From: Oscillospiraceae bacterium
GTDB lineage: Bacteria > Bacillota > Clostridia > Oscillospirales > Oscillospiraceae
Assembly: GCA_017458335.1 (NCBI GenBank)
Contig: JAFTFT010000038.1
Location: 124,001 to 188,000 of the forward strand
Direction: 5' to 3'
Length of the DNA: 64,000 nt
A program made the position numbers and the translations under genes. This document shows positions 42,307 to 51,914 of this stretch, in pieces; positions within the stretch are counted from its first letter, which is position 1; every line of letters begins with the position of its first letter. The notes below the pieces were generated by a model that had not been told where the DNA came from, searched no databases, and was given only the letters and a program-made list of their open reading frames with translations.

Positions 42307-42786
42307 TCAGAAGACGTGAATCGCTCCGTATGTCACTCCGGTCACGATCAGGCCGGCAATACACACACCGATCAGGATTACCGGGACCGCCTGCTTGAGT
42401 TTCATGTTCATCAGCGCCGCAATCAGCGCACCCGTCCACGCTCCTGTTCCGGGAGCCGGAATCGCCACGAACAGGAGAAGCCCCCAGGGGCCGTAACGCT
42501 CTACGGTATCGCTTTTGGATTCCGCCCGCTTCTCCAGCCTGGTGACAACGCGGTCCATTCCCGGCCAGTGCTTTCTCAGCCATGCAAAAATCTTTTTAAT
42601 AAAGATGATAATGAACGGAACAGGGAGCATATTTCCAAGAACGGTCGCCAGATAGGCCAGCGGCCACGGAAGTCCCGACGTAATCGCCACGGGAAGTCCT
42701 CCCCGCAGTTCGATCACGGGAACCATGGAAATCAGAAACGCCCATATAAATTTCCCGGCAGTTGTGCCGGTCAGCCACTCCATCAT
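42307..42786 (-). CDS. Small multidrug export family (Sm_multidrug_ex) membrane protein
   Basis: A 159-residue membrane protein. ATG 42786 is chosen for GAGG six bases upstream; the open frame reaches 42933. Four hydrophobic segments and the conserved P-V-I-E-L-R-G-G-L-P-V-A-I and A-I-P-A-P-G-T-G-A-W-T-G motifs identify the family. The name reflects an early annotation; transport activity is not established. Members of this DedA-like group are widespread. It precedes plsY by 12 bases. Confidence 0.88.
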   Translation of the reverse strand: MMEWLTGTTAGKFIWAFLISMVPVIELRGGLPVAITSGLPWPLAYLATVLGNMLPVPFIIIFIKKIFAWLRKHWPGMDRVVTRLEKRAESKSDTVERYGPWGLLLFVAIPAPGTGAWTGALIAALMNMKLKQAVPVILIGVCIAGLIVTGVTYGAIHVF

Positions 42787-42974
42787 GTCAAACCTCACAG
42801 CGCATCCGGATCCGTCAGAATTCTCTTCCGGAAAGGAGCTCAAAACGATCTGGAACCGAATCATGTTGTTTTTTCCAAAAATCGTCATATTATCATGTAT
42901 CATAACATATGCCGCTGCAAGAAGCAACGGCATATGTTGTTAAGAAGTTTAAAACATTTTTTTATCAGAGGCCT

Positions 42975-43637
42975 TCAGGTATCGATCGGTTCCATATGCT
43001 CCATCCGGCTCATGGCGTTGTGTACATGGGTAAGCACGGCCTGTTCCGCCGCATCGGGGTCATGCGCGGCCAAAGCCTGATAGATCGCCATATGCTCATC
43101 GTTGGACTGCAGCGCCCTGCTCCGCTTGCTGACCGACGCCATGCGGAACTTGGTCATCTTCTTGTGGATTCTGGTCAGGACATCGATATACGCTTTGCTG
43201 CCGCAGGAGAGATAGAGGAGCTCATGGAACTGGGAATCGAGATTCTTGGTGTGTTCCGAGCTGCTGTTTCCCTGCTTATTGATGTAAAACCGCTGCAGCT
43301 CGGCAAGTTCCAGAAGCTGTGCCAGCTGCTCTTCCGTGATGTTGACAGCTGCGCGTCTGGCCGCTTCTCCTTCAAGATGCAGCCGGATATCATACAGGTC
43401 CAGCATATCCTCCGCAGAAATACCGATTACTTCCATTCCGCGTCCGCTCTCAGCCACGATATTCTCCTGTTCCAGTCTCAGCAGTGCTTCCCGGATCGGC
43501 GTACGGCTGACATCCAACTCCTTGGAGAGACGCAGCTCGCTCAGAATCTCACCCCGCCGGTACTTTCCAGAAAGAATCTCCCGCTCCAGCTGCTCAAAGA
43601 TCTGATCCGCAATGGAAATATTCCGATGCTCTTTCAT
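42975..43637 (-). CDS. GntR-family regulator, FadR/FCD type
   Basis: A 220-residue transcription factor. ATG 43637 follows AGGAAAG; the frame opens earlier at 43685 inside the promoter. The N-terminal winged helix has G-E-I-L-S-E-L-R-L-S-K-E-L-D-V-S-R-T-P-I-R-E-A-L-L-R-L-E. The C-terminal FCD helical bundle has D-I-R-L-H-L-E-G, F-H-E-L-L-Y and H-M-A-I-Y-Q-A-L and metal-ligand-like Asp/His positions. Targets are not evident; the palindrome at its own promoter suggests autoregulation. Confidence 0.93.
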   Translation of the reverse strand: MKEHRNISIADQIFEQLEREILSGKYRRGEILSELRLSKELDVSRTPIREALLRLEQENIVAESGRGMEVIGISAEDMLDLYDIRLHLEGEAARRAAVNITEEQLAQLLELAELQRFYINKQGNSSSEHTKNLDSQFHELLYLSCGSKAYIDVLTRIHKKMTKFRMASVSKRSRALQSNDEHMAIYQALAAHDPDAAEQAVLTHVHNAMSRMEHMEPIDT

Positions 43638-43676
43638 CTTTCCTGCCCAGTCCTCAACCTGTTGTTTTGGTATGGC

Positions 43677-43713
43677 TGTATACAATTATATCGTCGTACT
43701 TATGGATTGTCAA
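43677..43713 (-). promoter_or_regulatory. Consensus promoter and TGTATACA operator of the FadR-type gene
   Basis: On the minus strand a perfect TTGACA (43713-43708) and perfect TATAAT (43690-43685) are 17 bases apart. The palindrome TGTATACA (43677-43684) abuts the -10 at the start of transcription and would suit a dimeric repressor. Confidence 0.8.
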
Positions 43714-43730
43714 GCTTGTTTCCCATAAAA

Positions 43731-43760
43731 AACAGACCGGAAAACGGGTTCCGATCTGTT
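43731..43760 (-). terminator. Terminator of ftsH
   Basis: AACAGACCGGAA (43731-43742) pairs with TTCCGATCTGTT (43749-43760, one G-T). On the minus strand TTTTTTATG follows, 10 bases past the ftsH stop. Confidence 0.9.
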
Positions 43761-43769
43761 CTGGATGGT

Positions 43770-45884
43770 TTATTCGTTTTTATCCGTTTCGGGAGTGCTG
43801 TTCTCTTCCGAGCGCTCCGCCTCGGAAGACATTTCTTTGTCTGCGTTGCCTGCTTCTTCTGTCTCCGCAGCGCCTTCAGCAGCTGTCGAATCCTCATGGG
43901 AAGCATCTGCGGCTTGTTCCGCTGTCTCTGTCGTCTGCTCTTCGGCGTAACCGTCGGTCATCGAGATCTTCTTCGCCGGGCGCTCGATGGTGCTGTCGTG
44001 GCGGGCCTGTTTACCGGCCTTCAGAACCTCGGGCATGAATTCGCCGTGCTCAAAGTAGTAGTTGAACTCATCCGCCTCGATGGTCTCATTGACCAGCAGG
44101 TACTCCGCCAGGCCTCTGAGCTGTTCGCCATGCTCGGTCAGAATCTCTTCACAGCGTTTCGCCGCTTCATCAAAGATCGCCTTGACCTCTTCGTCGATGA
44201 TGGCGGCGGTTTCTTCGGAATAGCTCTTCGTCTGGCCGAAGTCACGCCCGATGAAGATGCTGTGGCCGGATGTGTCATACAGGATGGGTCCCAGGCGCTC
44301 GCTCATGCCGTACTTCATCACCATGTCGCGCGCCAGAGAACTAGCCTGCTGGATATCGCCGGAAGCTCCGGTAGAGATATCATCCAGGAAGAGCTTTTCC
44401 GCCATGCGTCCGCCCAGGGATACGACGATGTTTTCAAACATTTCTTCCCTTGAGGTGAAGTTTTCCAGATCCTCCTGCGGGCGGAAGAGGGTAAACCCAC
44501 CGGCCGGTCCGCGCGGAATGATCGTGATGTAGTGAACCGGATCCACATGCTTGCAGAACCTGGCTGCCACCGCGTGTCCGGATTCATGATACGCGGTGAG
44601 GCGCTTGGCCTTGTCGCTCATCTTGCGGCTCTTCTTCTCCGGGCCCATCTGCACCTTGAGAATTGCCTCATCGATGTCTTCCATGGTGATAAAGCGGTGC
44701 TTTCTCCGTACGGCGAGAAGCGCTGCTTCGTTCATCAGGTTCTCCAGATCGGCACCGGCAAATCCGGGCGTACCCTTTGCGATGGAGTTGAGGTCAACAT
44801 CATCGCCAAGCTGCTTGTCTCTGGAGTGGATCTTCAGGATCGCCTCTCTGCCGCGGATATCCGGCAGGCCGACATAAACCTGGCGGTCGAAGCGGCCGGG
44901 ACGCAGCAGCGCGTTATCCAGGATATCCGCGCGGTTGGTCGCCGCCATAACGATGACGCCCTCGTTGTTGCCGAAACCATCCATCTCCACAAGCAGCTGG
45001 TTCAGGGTCTGCTCACGCTCGTCGTGTCCGCCGCCGAGGCCGCTGCCTCTCTGGCGTCCGACGGCGTCGATCTCATCGATAAAGATGATCGCGGGAGCCG
45101 CCTTCTTTGCCTGCTCAAACAGGTCTCTGACTCGGCCGGCGCCGACGCCGACATAGAGTTCAACGAAGTCCGAACCGGAGATCGACAGAAACTGCACGCC
45201 GGCCTCCCCGGCAACCGCCTTGGCAAGCAGGGTCTTACCGGTTCCCGGAGGTCCTACGAGCAGCACGCCCTTTGGAATTCTGGCGCCCATGGCCGTGTAT
45301 GCTTTCGGATCTTTCAGAAATTCGACGATCTCGGCCAGTTCTTCCTTTTCCTCGTCGCAGCCGGCCACATCGGCAAAGGTCTTCTTGTTCTTTTCGTCAC
45401 TGCCCAGGCGGGTTCTGGCCTTGCTGAAGCGGGCCACGCCGCCGGCTCCTCCGCCCATGCGGTTCATCATCACATACCAGAGGACCATTGCCCCGCCCAT
45501 CAGGATCAGGTACGGGATGATGCTTGCCCACCAGGGAACGACAAAGCCCTCGTTGTAATCGTACTCTTCCAGGATGCCCTTCTCGTGCTGTTCCCTGATC
45601 AGCTCGTTGAAATCCTCATAGAACACGCCGAAGCTGTAAAGGTCATAGGTCTTCTCGACCGTCGTCTTATCCGTGCCGTCCGTGCGGAGCTTCAGGATAA
45701 TCTTGTTCCCTTCCGTCCGGAAAGACTGCACTTTTCCGGCGTTGAAGAGATCCACAAGCTCCGAGTAGTTGTCCAGCTGATCCGGCTCGGTGTCCTTGGT
45801 CATTGTGAAGATGACCGCGATGAGAATCAGGACGAGAAGCACATAAAAGCCGACATCCCTGGCCCGATTGCGTTTTGGGTTCAA
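43770..45884 (-). CDS. ftsH: ATP-dependent zinc metalloprotease FtsH
   Basis: Membrane AAA+ protease for quality control; 704 residues. Two membrane helices (about 12-28 and 117-138) flank an external domain. The AAA domain has [18 protein letters not shown] and the second region of homology. The zinc site is H-E-S-G-H. The last 75 residues are an acidic Glu/Ala/Thr tail. TTG 45884 is the first start after an in-frame stop and gives the normal N-terminus, but no clear ribosome site is seen. It follows hpt by 52 bases. Confidence 0.96.
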   Translation of the reverse strand: MNPKRNRARDVGFYVLLVLILIAVIFTMTKDTEPDQLDNYSELVDLFNAGKVQSFRTEGNKIILKLRTDGTDKTTVEKTYDLYSFGVFYEDFNELIREQHEKGILEEYDYNEGFVVPWWASIIPYLILMGGAMVLWYVMMNRMGGGAGGVARFSKARTRLGSDEKNKKTFADVAGCDEEKEELAEIVEFLKDPKAYTAMGARIPKGVLLVGPPGTGKTLLAKAVAGEAGVQFLSISGSDFVELYVGVGAGRVRDLFEQAKKAAPAIIFIDEIDAVGRQRGSGLGGGHDEREQTLNQLLVEMDGFGNNEGVIVMAATNRADILDNALLRPGRFDRQVYVGLPDIRGREAILKIHSRDKQLGDDVDLNSIAKGTPGFAGADLENLMNEAALLAVRRKHRFITMEDIDEAILKVQMGPEKKSRKMSDKAKRLTAYHESGHAVAARFCKHVDPVHYITIIPRGPAGGFTLFRPQEDLENFTSREEMFENIVVSLGGRMAEKLFLDDISTGASGDIQQASSLARDMVMKYGMSERLGPILYDTSGHSIFIGRDFGQTKSYSEETAAIIDEEVKAIFDEAAKRCEEILTEHGEQLRGLAEYLLVNETIEADEFNYYFEHGEFMPEVLKAGKQARHDSTIERPAKKISMTDGYAEEQTTETAEQAADASHEDSTAAEGAAETEEAGNADKEMSSEAERSEENSTPETDKNE

Positions 45885-45936
45885 ATAAGTTCACATCCGT
45901 TCTTATAACTGCATATACATTCTGAAGAAGAAATCT

Positions 45937-46470
45937 TCAGGAATAGACTTCGGGTTTCAAAATCCCGATATAAGGGAGATTACGATAGCGTTCGTTATAG
46001 TCCAGTCCGTACCCGACCACAAACGCATCCGGCACCTCGAAGCAGGAGTAATCGGCATAGATATCCGCTTTTCTCCGTGCTGGCTTATCCAACAGTGTGG
46101 CTACATGCACGGAGGCAGGCCTGCGGACCTGGAGATAATTCTTCAGGTAATTGAGCGTAACGCCGGAATCCAGGATGTCCTCGACCAGGATGAGATGCCG
46201 GTCGGCAATATCCTGATTGAGATCCTTGTTGATTTTCACGGCCCCCGTCGAAGATGTTCCGCTGTAAGAGGAAACCGCCATAAAGTCCATGGAACACGAT
46301 ATGTCCACATTCCGCATCAGGTCCGCCATAAAGATGAAACAGCCTTTCAGCACGCCGATGAAGATCGGATCCTGATCCTCAAAATCCCGGGTGATCTGTT
46401 TTCCGATCTCTGCGACCTTTGCCTGGATTTCTTCCTGTGAAAGCAATACGCGTTCAATGTCTTTTATCAT
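45937..46470 (-). CDS. hpt: Hypoxanthine phosphoribosyltransferase
   Basis: Salvages hypoxanthine and guanine with PRPP; 177 residues. F-I-G-V-L-K-G-C-F-I-F-M-A-D-L, the PRPP loop I-L-V-E-D-I-L-D-S-G-V-T-L, and D-A-F-V-V-G-Y-G-L-D-Y-N-E-x-Y-R-N-L are the family blocks. AAAGGAAAACT precedes the ATG. Its place next to ftsH and near tilS is the conserved order in Firmicutes. Confidence 0.96.
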   Translation of the reverse strand: MIKDIERVLLSQEEIQAKVAEIGKQITRDFEDQDPIFIGVLKGCFIFMADLMRNVDISCSMDFMAVSSYSGTSSTGAVKINKDLNQDIADRHLILVEDILDSGVTLNYLKNYLQVRRPASVHVATLLDKPARRKADIYADYSCFEVPDAFVVGYGLDYNERYRNLPYIGILKPEVYS

Positions 46471-46555
46471 AGTTTTCCTTTCCGCCCTGAGGCACGTGAG
46501 AGTAATCTTACCACAATCGTTTTAACTTTTGAAGAGTCAAGATTTGAACAAGTCG

Positions 46556-47488
46556 TTAATTTCTCCCCTGAAAATAAAGAAGTCCGCGCTCCCGCCGGAT
46601 CTTTCGCCCTGGGATTTCCAGTACGCCCCGTTCGCTTCCTTTGGCAAACGCCAGAAGCGCTTTGGTCCGCTCCATGCTGACGCTGTTTCCGCAGAGCAGC
46701 CGGATCACCCGGCAGGCCACGGCCGGCTCCAGTTCCAGCAGGCGTTTTGAAGGAATTGCTCCGTTGCTTTCCCAGGTTTCCAGAAACGCTTCCGCCTCAC
46801 GGCAGAGGCAGGCATCGTCCTCCCGCAGAAGCTCTGTCGTACGCCCGATGGCTTTCAGTACGGAAGGATTTTCCTGTACCAGCAGCGGGAGCAGCTGATG
46901 GCGGATGCGGTTCCTTGTATAAGAGTCGGTATCATTGCTGCTGTCTTCAACATGCGGGATATGATGCCGTGCAAGGTATCCCTCGATCTCTTCCCGAGAG
47001 GTCTGCAGCAGCGGGCGGACAAGGCGGCCTCTGACCGGCGGGATCCCCGCCAGTCCTCGGGTTCCCGCGCCTCGGCAGAGATTCATCAACACCGTCTCCG
47101 CGTTATCATTGAGGTTGTGCGCAGTTGCGATCCGGTCACAGCCGAGCCGGTCGGCCGTCTCCTCCAGGAAACGGTAACGCAAGGTTCTTGCCGCGTCTTC
47201 CAACCCGAGCCGGTGTACCCCGGCATAGGTCGAGACATCGCCGTGGCCCACCGTGCATGAGATGCCCAACCTGCCGCATTGTTCGACCGTAAACTCCGCG
47301 TCCCGCAGGGATTCCTCCCCGCGCAGTCCGTGTTCATAGTGAGCCGCGAAGAGTGAAAATCCGTATTCTGGCCGCAGCTCATTCAACCAGCAGAGCAGGC
47401 ACATGCTGTCCGCGCCGCCGGATACCGCGCAGAGCACGCTGCTCCCCTGAGGAAGCATTGAATATTGCCGGATCAGGTCATCCTTCAT
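46556..47488 (-). CDS. tilS: tRNA(Ile)-lysidine synthase
   Basis: Modifies C34 of tRNA-Ile(CAU) to lysidine using ATP, which is essential for reading AUA. It has about 310 residues, shorter than the two-domain TilS of some bacteria. The PP-loop V-S-G-G-A-D-S-M, A-H-Y-E-H-G-L-R-G-E-E-S, and A-T-A-H-N-L-N-D-N-A-E-T are present. ATG 47488 overlaps the dnaB stop by 11 bases; an open frame to 47560 lies wholly in dnaB. Confidence 0.93.
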   Translation of the reverse strand: MKDDLIRQYSMLPQGSSVLCAVSGGADSMCLLCWLNELRPEYGFSLFAAHYEHGLRGEESLRDAEFTVEQCGRLGISCTVGHGDVSTYAGVHRLGLEDAARTLRYRFLEETADRLGCDRIATAHNLNDNAETVLMNLCRGAGTRGLAGIPPVRGRLVRPLLQTSREEIEGYLARHHIPHVEDSSNDTDSYTRNRIRHQLLPLLVQENPSVLKAIGRTTELLREDDACLCREAEAFLETWESNGAIPSKRLLELEPAVACRVIRLLCGNSVSMERTKALLAFAKGSERGVLEIPGRKIRRERGLLYFQGRN

Positions 47489-48821
47489 CGTATCGGCGTT
47501 CCACGGAGGAGAAGGAGGTATATTCCGGAAGCCAGTTGAGCTGGACGGTGCCTGTTGCACCTTTTCTGTTCTTCAGCACTATTGCCTCGGCCAGATTCGG
47601 GTTTTCGGCTTCCTTGTTATAATAGCCGTCGCGGTACAGGCCAATCACCACGTCGGCATCCTGTTCGATGGCGCCGGATTCGCGAAGGTCGGAGAGCATG
47701 GGGCGCTTGTCCTGACGCGACTCATTTGCACGGGAGAGCTGTGACAGACAGATGACCGGGACATTCAGCTCCTTGGCCATGATCTTCAGCATACGGCTGA
47801 TATCACTGACCGCCTGGGTTCTGCTCTCATTGGACCAGGTATGGCCGCTTCCCGCCGACTGCATCAGCTGGAGATAGTCGATGACGACCAGATCCAGGTT
47901 CTGCACCCGTCTGCACTGTGCATTCATATCCGATACGGTCAGCGTCGGATTATCGTCGATGCGGATGTCGCTGGTGCTGAGGCTCTGTGCCGCATCGGCC
48001 ACATCCTTCCACTGACGCTCCGTAAGCTGGCCGGTCAGCATATTCTGGGAGGGAATCAGCGCCGCGCGCGAAAGCAGACGGGAAACCAGCTGTTCCCGCG
48101 ACATTTCCAGTGAGAAGATCGCAACGGTTTTGCCTAGGTTCATCCCCGCATGGAGCGCCATGTTCAGCGCGATGCTGGTTTTTCCCATACCCGGTCGGGC
48201 CGCGACCAGAATCAGTTCGGATTTGTTCAGGCCCAGGATCATCCGGTCCAGATCGGACAGGCCGGTGGAGATGCCCGGGAACTTATTCCCGGAACCGGCC
48301 GCTTCGGACATCTGGTCGAACACGTTCTGCACAATGGAGGACACCGGCATCAGTCCTCCGACATTTCGCCCCTGCCGGAGCGCATAGATTTTCCGCTCTG
48401 CCGCTTCCAGCGCGGTCTCTGCTTCTCCGCTGCCTTCGTAGACGATGCTGTTGATCTCGTCCGCCGCTTCTCCGAGGCGGCGCAGCAGCGCGCGGTCCCG
48501 CACGATGGCGGCATACTCCAGGACATTGGCCGCCGTCGGTGTCATGCGCATCACCTCGGCCATATACTGCTCGCAGTTGTCCTGATAGACGCCGCGTACC
48601 CGCATCTGCCCCAGCACGGTCACCGGATCTACCGTCATGCCGTAGGCGAACATGCTGTACACCGTGTCGTAGATATCTCTGTTCAGTTTCCCGTAAAACT
48701 CATCCGCGCGCAGACGTTCCATCACAGACGGAATACAGTCCGGATCGATCAGGACCGAACCGATGACCGCCTGTTCCGCCTGTGCCGAGAAGGGGACCTT
48801 TTTCCCGAGAAGCTCGTCCAT
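47478..48821 (-). CDS. dnaB: Replicative DNA helicase
   Basis: Hexameric fork helicase; 447 residues. An N-terminal helical domain starts with P-F-S-A-Q-A-E-Q-A-V-I-G-S. The RecA-like domain has Walker A A-R-P-G-M-G-K-T, S-L-E-M-S, Walker B L-V-V-I-D-Y-L-Q-L-M, and the late S-Q-L-S-R. The gene lies between rplI and tilS, the usual Firmicutes neighbourhood, with 3 bases after rplI. Confidence 0.97.
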   Translation of the reverse strand: MDELLGKKVPFSAQAEQAVIGSVLIDPDCIPSVMERLRADEFYGKLNRDIYDTVYSMFAYGMTVDPVTVLGQMRVRGVYQDNCEQYMAEVMRMTPTAANVLEYAAIVRDRALLRRLGEAADEINSIVYEGSGEAETALEAAERKIYALRQGRNVGGLMPVSSIVQNVFDQMSEAAGSGNKFPGISTGLSDLDRMILGLNKSELILVAARPGMGKTSIALNMALHAGMNLGKTVAIFSLEMSREQLVSRLLSRAALIPSQNMLTGQLTERQWKDVADAAQSLSTSDIRIDDNPTLTVSDMNAQCRRVQNLDLVVIDYLQLMQSAGSGHTWSNESRTQAVSDISRMLKIMAKELNVPVICLSQLSRANESRQDKRPMLSDLRESGAIEQDADVVIGLYRDGYYNKEAENPNLAEAIVLKNRKGATGTVQLNWLPEYTSFSSVERRYDEG

Positions 48822-48824
48822 GGA

Positions 48825-49271
48825 TTATTCTTCGACCACCAGAACGTTGATGTTTCCGCTCACCTCATAGCCGAGCTTAGCCTTGACGGTATACGCGCCG
48901 AAGCTCTTGATGGGATCTCCCTGAACAATCTTGTTTTTCTCGATGTCCATATCAAACTGTTCCTTGAGCGCTTTGCTGATTGCCTCGGAGGTCACGGCTC
49001 CGAACAGCTTTCCGCCGTTGCCCGCTTTGGCGCGGACGGTCACCTGGACGGCTTCCAGCTTTTTGGCATACTCCAGCGCCTGGGCCTTTTCCTTGGCAGC
49101 CTGGGCAGCTTTGGCCTTTTCCTTCAACTTGATGGCGTTGATCGCATCCGCGGTCGCCTCAGAAGCCAGTTTGCGCGGCAGCAGATAGTTGCGCGCATAG
49201 CCGTCGGAAACGTCTTTGATCTCGCCCTTTTTTCCCTGTCCTCTGACATCAACATTAAATACTACTTTCAT
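48825..49271 (-). CDS. rplI: 50S ribosomal protein L9
   Basis: A 148-residue large-subunit protein. The N-terminal rRNA-binding domain has G-Q-G-K-K-G-E-I-K-D-V-S-D-G-Y-A-R-N-Y-L-L-P. A long Lys/Ala helix and a C-terminal domain with G-K-L-F-G-A-V-T follow. AGGAGAG precedes the ATG. It is transcribed with gdpP (14 bases upstream) and dnaB. Confidence 0.97.
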   Translation of the reverse strand: MKVVFNVDVRGQGKKGEIKDVSDGYARNYLLPRKLASEATADAINAIKLKEKAKAAQAAKEKAQALEYAKKLEAVQVTVRAKAGNGGKLFGAVTSEAISKALKEQFDMDIEKNKIVQGDPIKSFGAYTVKAKLGYEVSGNINVLVVEE

Positions 49272-49285
49272 TTTGATCTCTCCTG

Positions 49286-51280
49286 TTATCCCAGATAATC
49301 ATCGATCGCAGCGCGGATTTTTTCTTCCGCCTGCGCCGGTGTTGTATGTTCAAATACGACCGCGGCGGCGCTGCGGTTTCCTCCGCCGCCGAGCTTCTCC
49401 ATCAGGATCTGCACGTTCATGGTTCCGATGGATCTCGCCGAGACATAGACGCCGTCCTTTCCATCCGTCGAGCCTACCGCGGAAGCCTCCACGCCGGAGA
49501 TATTCAGCAGCTCGTCTGCCGCCTGTGCCGCGACAATACGTTCCTGCGGCTCATCGGAGACAGTGATCGCCACGCCGCGGTAAAGCTTTGCATTCTGCAT
49601 GAGCTTGTACCGTCCCAGAGCCGTATCCATGTCGATCTGGAAGAGCTTTTTGATCTCTGAGGTGTCCGCTCCGCAGCGTCTCAACCAGGAAGCCGCATCA
49701 AACGTTCGCTCTCCTGTCCGCAGCGAGAAGCTCTTGGTGTCCAGTACAATGCCCGCCAGCATTGCTTCAGCTTCTGCCTTTCTGACATCTTCCGTCTCCA
49801 GCAGTTCCTGGAGAATCTCCGCCACCAGTTCACAGGCAGATGAGGCATACGGCTCGATAAAGCCGAGCGCCGCGTTCTGGATGTATGTCGCGCCGACACG
49901 GTGATGATCAATAACGGCGACACGGTTGCAGGCTCCAAGCAAGCCGGAATCCTCGACCTGTTCCGGCCGATTGGTATCCACAACAACCAGCAGCGTTCTG
50001 GCATCCGCCGAGATCAGTGCCTCCTGCGGCGAAATGAAGACATCCTTGTATTCCGGCTCTTTCTTCATCCGCTCGATCAGGGTTTTGGAGGCATTGTAAT
50101 TCGGTTCTACCACGATCTGACTCCTGACGCCAAGCTTCCTTGCAAGGCAGCAGATGCCGACATCAGCCCCCACCGCATCCAGATCCGCAAACTTGTGCCC
50201 CATGACGAAGACCTTGGAGGAATCTCGGATCAGTTCGGACAGCGTATTTGCCATGACACGGGACTTGACCTTGGTGCGCTTTTCAATCTCGAAGCCTCTC
50301 CCGCCGAAGAACTCAAAGTTCACGCGGTTCTTGATGACGGTCTGATCGCCGCCGCGGGAAAGGGCGAGCTCTGTCCCGACATCCGCAAACTGCAGTCCTT
50401 CCTCCAGGGTTGCCGACTCCGCACCGAAACCGATGCTGATGCTTGCGGGAATACCGTTCGGGTTCTCGATGTCATGGATCTCTTCATTGATGGAGAACTT
50501 GTCCTTACGCATCTCGTCGATGTCCTTCTTTTCAAAAACAACGAGATAACGGTCTCTGTCGTAGCGGCGCAGCATGCCGTGGTACTCTCCGCACCAGTGC
50601 TGCAGACGGTCCTCGACCGCATCACGGATTTCGTTCTTCACGCGTTCGGGATAGTTTCTCGACATCTCTTCCAGATTGTCAATCACAATCACACCGGGAA
50701 CGGGTCTGCTCTGCTCATAGAGAATTCTGGTGTTGTCATAGTCCGTGACATCCATCCAGTAGGTGATTCCCATAATGGCACTGTTTTCCTCATCCTGCTC
50801 TGAGCGGATCAGGTTTCCAAACATCTGATACTTATGTCCGCTGATCTCCACCAGGCTCGGATATGCGGTTTTCCCTTCCATCAGCCACGTCCCGGAAAAC
50901 TCCGGGATCAGAGAAGCCAGTTGGGCGTCCACCCGGGCGCCGCCGACGTCAAAGATCTGGAAAAAAGCGTCGTTGGCCCACACAACGCTGGAATCCGAGA
51001 GCCGGAAGACAGCCATCGGAAGCGGAAAACTCAACAGGGTGCTGTTTTTGGCGTTTTCCGTGTCATAGGTAATGGATTCGATGTAGGCCGTCAGCTGTTT
51101 TGCCTTTTTGCGTTTCATCACAAGCGCGACAATTGCAAGGATCAGGGTAATCCCGCCTTCTGCCGCGGCCAGCAGATACTGCCGGAAATACAGCGCGGCC
51201 AGTGCAAACACCGCCATAAACGCAAGATACAGAAGATAGCTCGGCGTCTTCAGTGGTTTATATTTCTGATTTGATTTCAC
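49286..51280 (-). CDS. gdpP: Cyclic-di-AMP phosphodiesterase GdpP
   Basis: Degrades c-di-AMP, a wall- and osmolyte-linked messenger; 664 residues. The start is GTG 51280 after GGGAG. Two membrane helices lie at about 15-55, then a PAS-like domain (with W-A-N-D-A-F-F), a degenerate GGDEF domain (R-Y-D-R-D-R-Y-L-V-V-F), and a DHH/DHHA1 phosphodiesterase with G-H-K-F-A-D-L-D-A-V-G-A, V-D-T-N-R-P, V-I-D-H-H-R and a C-terminal G-G-G-G-N-R. A promoter precedes it at 51334-51362. Confidence 0.95.
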   Translation of the reverse strand: MKSNQKYKPLKTPSYLLYLAFMAVFALAALYFRQYLLAAAEGGITLILAIVALVMKRKKAKQLTAYIESITYDTENAKNSTLLSFPLPMAVFRLSDSSVVWANDAFFQIFDVGGARVDAQLASLIPEFSGTWLMEGKTAYPSLVEISGHKYQMFGNLIRSEQDEENSAIMGITYWMDVTDYDNTRILYEQSRPVPGVIVIDNLEEMSRNYPERVKNEIRDAVEDRLQHWCGEYHGMLRRYDRDRYLVVFEKKDIDEMRKDKFSINEEIHDIENPNGIPASISIGFGAESATLEEGLQFADVGTELALSRGGDQTVIKNRVNFEFFGGRGFEIEKRTKVKSRVMANTLSELIRDSSKVFVMGHKFADLDAVGADVGICCLARKLGVRSQIVVEPNYNASKTLIERMKKEPEYKDVFISPQEALISADARTLLVVVDTNRPEQVEDSGLLGACNRVAVIDHHRVGATYIQNAALGFIEPYASSACELVAEILQELLETEDVRKAEAEAMLAGIVLDTKSFSLRTGERTFDAASWLRRCGADTSEIKKLFQIDMDTALGRYKLMQNAKLYRGVAITVSDEPQERIVAAQAADELLNISGVEASAVGSTDGKDGVYVSARSIGTMNVQILMEKLGGGGNRSAAAVVFEHTTPAQAEEKIRAAIDDYLG

Positions 51281-51333
51281 GGCTTACTCCCATTTCTGAA
51301 GCTTAGTCAGGCCTGTATAATGATACAGAGTTG

Positions 51334-51362
51334 ATTATAGCAGAAAACGCACTGTTGTGCAA
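51334..51362 (-). promoter_or_regulatory. Promoter of the gdpP-rplI-dnaB-tilS run
   Basis: On the minus strand TTGCAC (51362-51357) and a perfect TATAAT (51339-51334) are 17 bases apart. Confidence 0.7.
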
Positions 51363-51436
51363 GAAGAATACAAAATCCGTCAGGCAGGGTTGTTTCATGA
51401 AGAAAAAATAGAATAAGGCAAAAGCCTGAATAGATC

Positions 51437-51496
51437 GAGGATTATGAGCACTATACGCAGTGCAAAATAATCCTCTACATTTTGCTGTTGTAGAGG
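51437..51496 (+). other. Two mutually exclusive stem-loops before the transposase remnant
   Basis: GAGGATTAT (51437-51445) pairs with ATAATCCTC (51467-51475), enclosing GCACT/AGTGC (51448-51452 and 51459-51463). The 3' arm overlaps CCTCTACA (51472-51479), which can instead pair with TGTAGAGG (51489-51496). Such overlapping pairings occur in IS termini and in leader regulators. Confidence 0.55.
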
Positions 51497-51551
51497 TATT
51501 ATATCACTTTGGTAGGGGTATAAGGTACCTTTACTTGAAAGGAGGATATTT

Positions 51552-51914
51552 ATGCCTGCTACAGAGAAGGTTTACCCGGAATGGGTACAGAAGTACAGAA
51601 CGCGCGGGATGACAGTAAAAAAGAAAGGTGAGTCCTATTATTTGTACAAGCGAACTTCAAAGCGTGTCCCTGGCAAAAAATACCCGCAGCCAGTAGATCA
51701 TGTACTGGATGATACTTTCAGAGAAGACAGATCTCCAGCAAAAAAATCTCGGAACAGTTTGGCTTTGATCCGGAAATTTGCATATAATATTCTTCGCCTT
51801 GTTTCCATACAGCGTCAGATCAGTCGTCCCAATACGGAATTGATGGACCTGTTGCATGACGATTTGAACCTGTTGGGCACCTATATCTTTGATGGAATAG
51901 TTGCCCTGTCCTGA
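51552..51914 (+). pseudogene. Transposase remnant with internal deletion
   Basis: A 120-residue open frame with a good AAAGGAGG site. Residues 1-47 (E-W-V-Q-K-Y-R-T-R-G, then Y-Y-L-Y-K-R-T-S-K and P-G-K-K-Y-P-Q-P-V) look like the N-terminus of large Clostridia transposases. Residues 48-120 (L-D-D-T-F-R-E-D, then N-S-L-A-L-I-R-K-F-A-Y-N-I-L-R-L) look like the C-terminus of a DDE transposase of the ISAs1 kind. The whole catalytic middle is absent, so it cannot transpose. It may be an internal deletion of one element or a fusion of two. No direct repeats could be confirmed. Confidence 0.6.

Noticed and set aside
42909..44453. A 514-codon plus-strand frame across the FadR-type gene and ftsH
   Set aside because: Both minus-strand genes are certain from motifs; the frame is a composition artefact.
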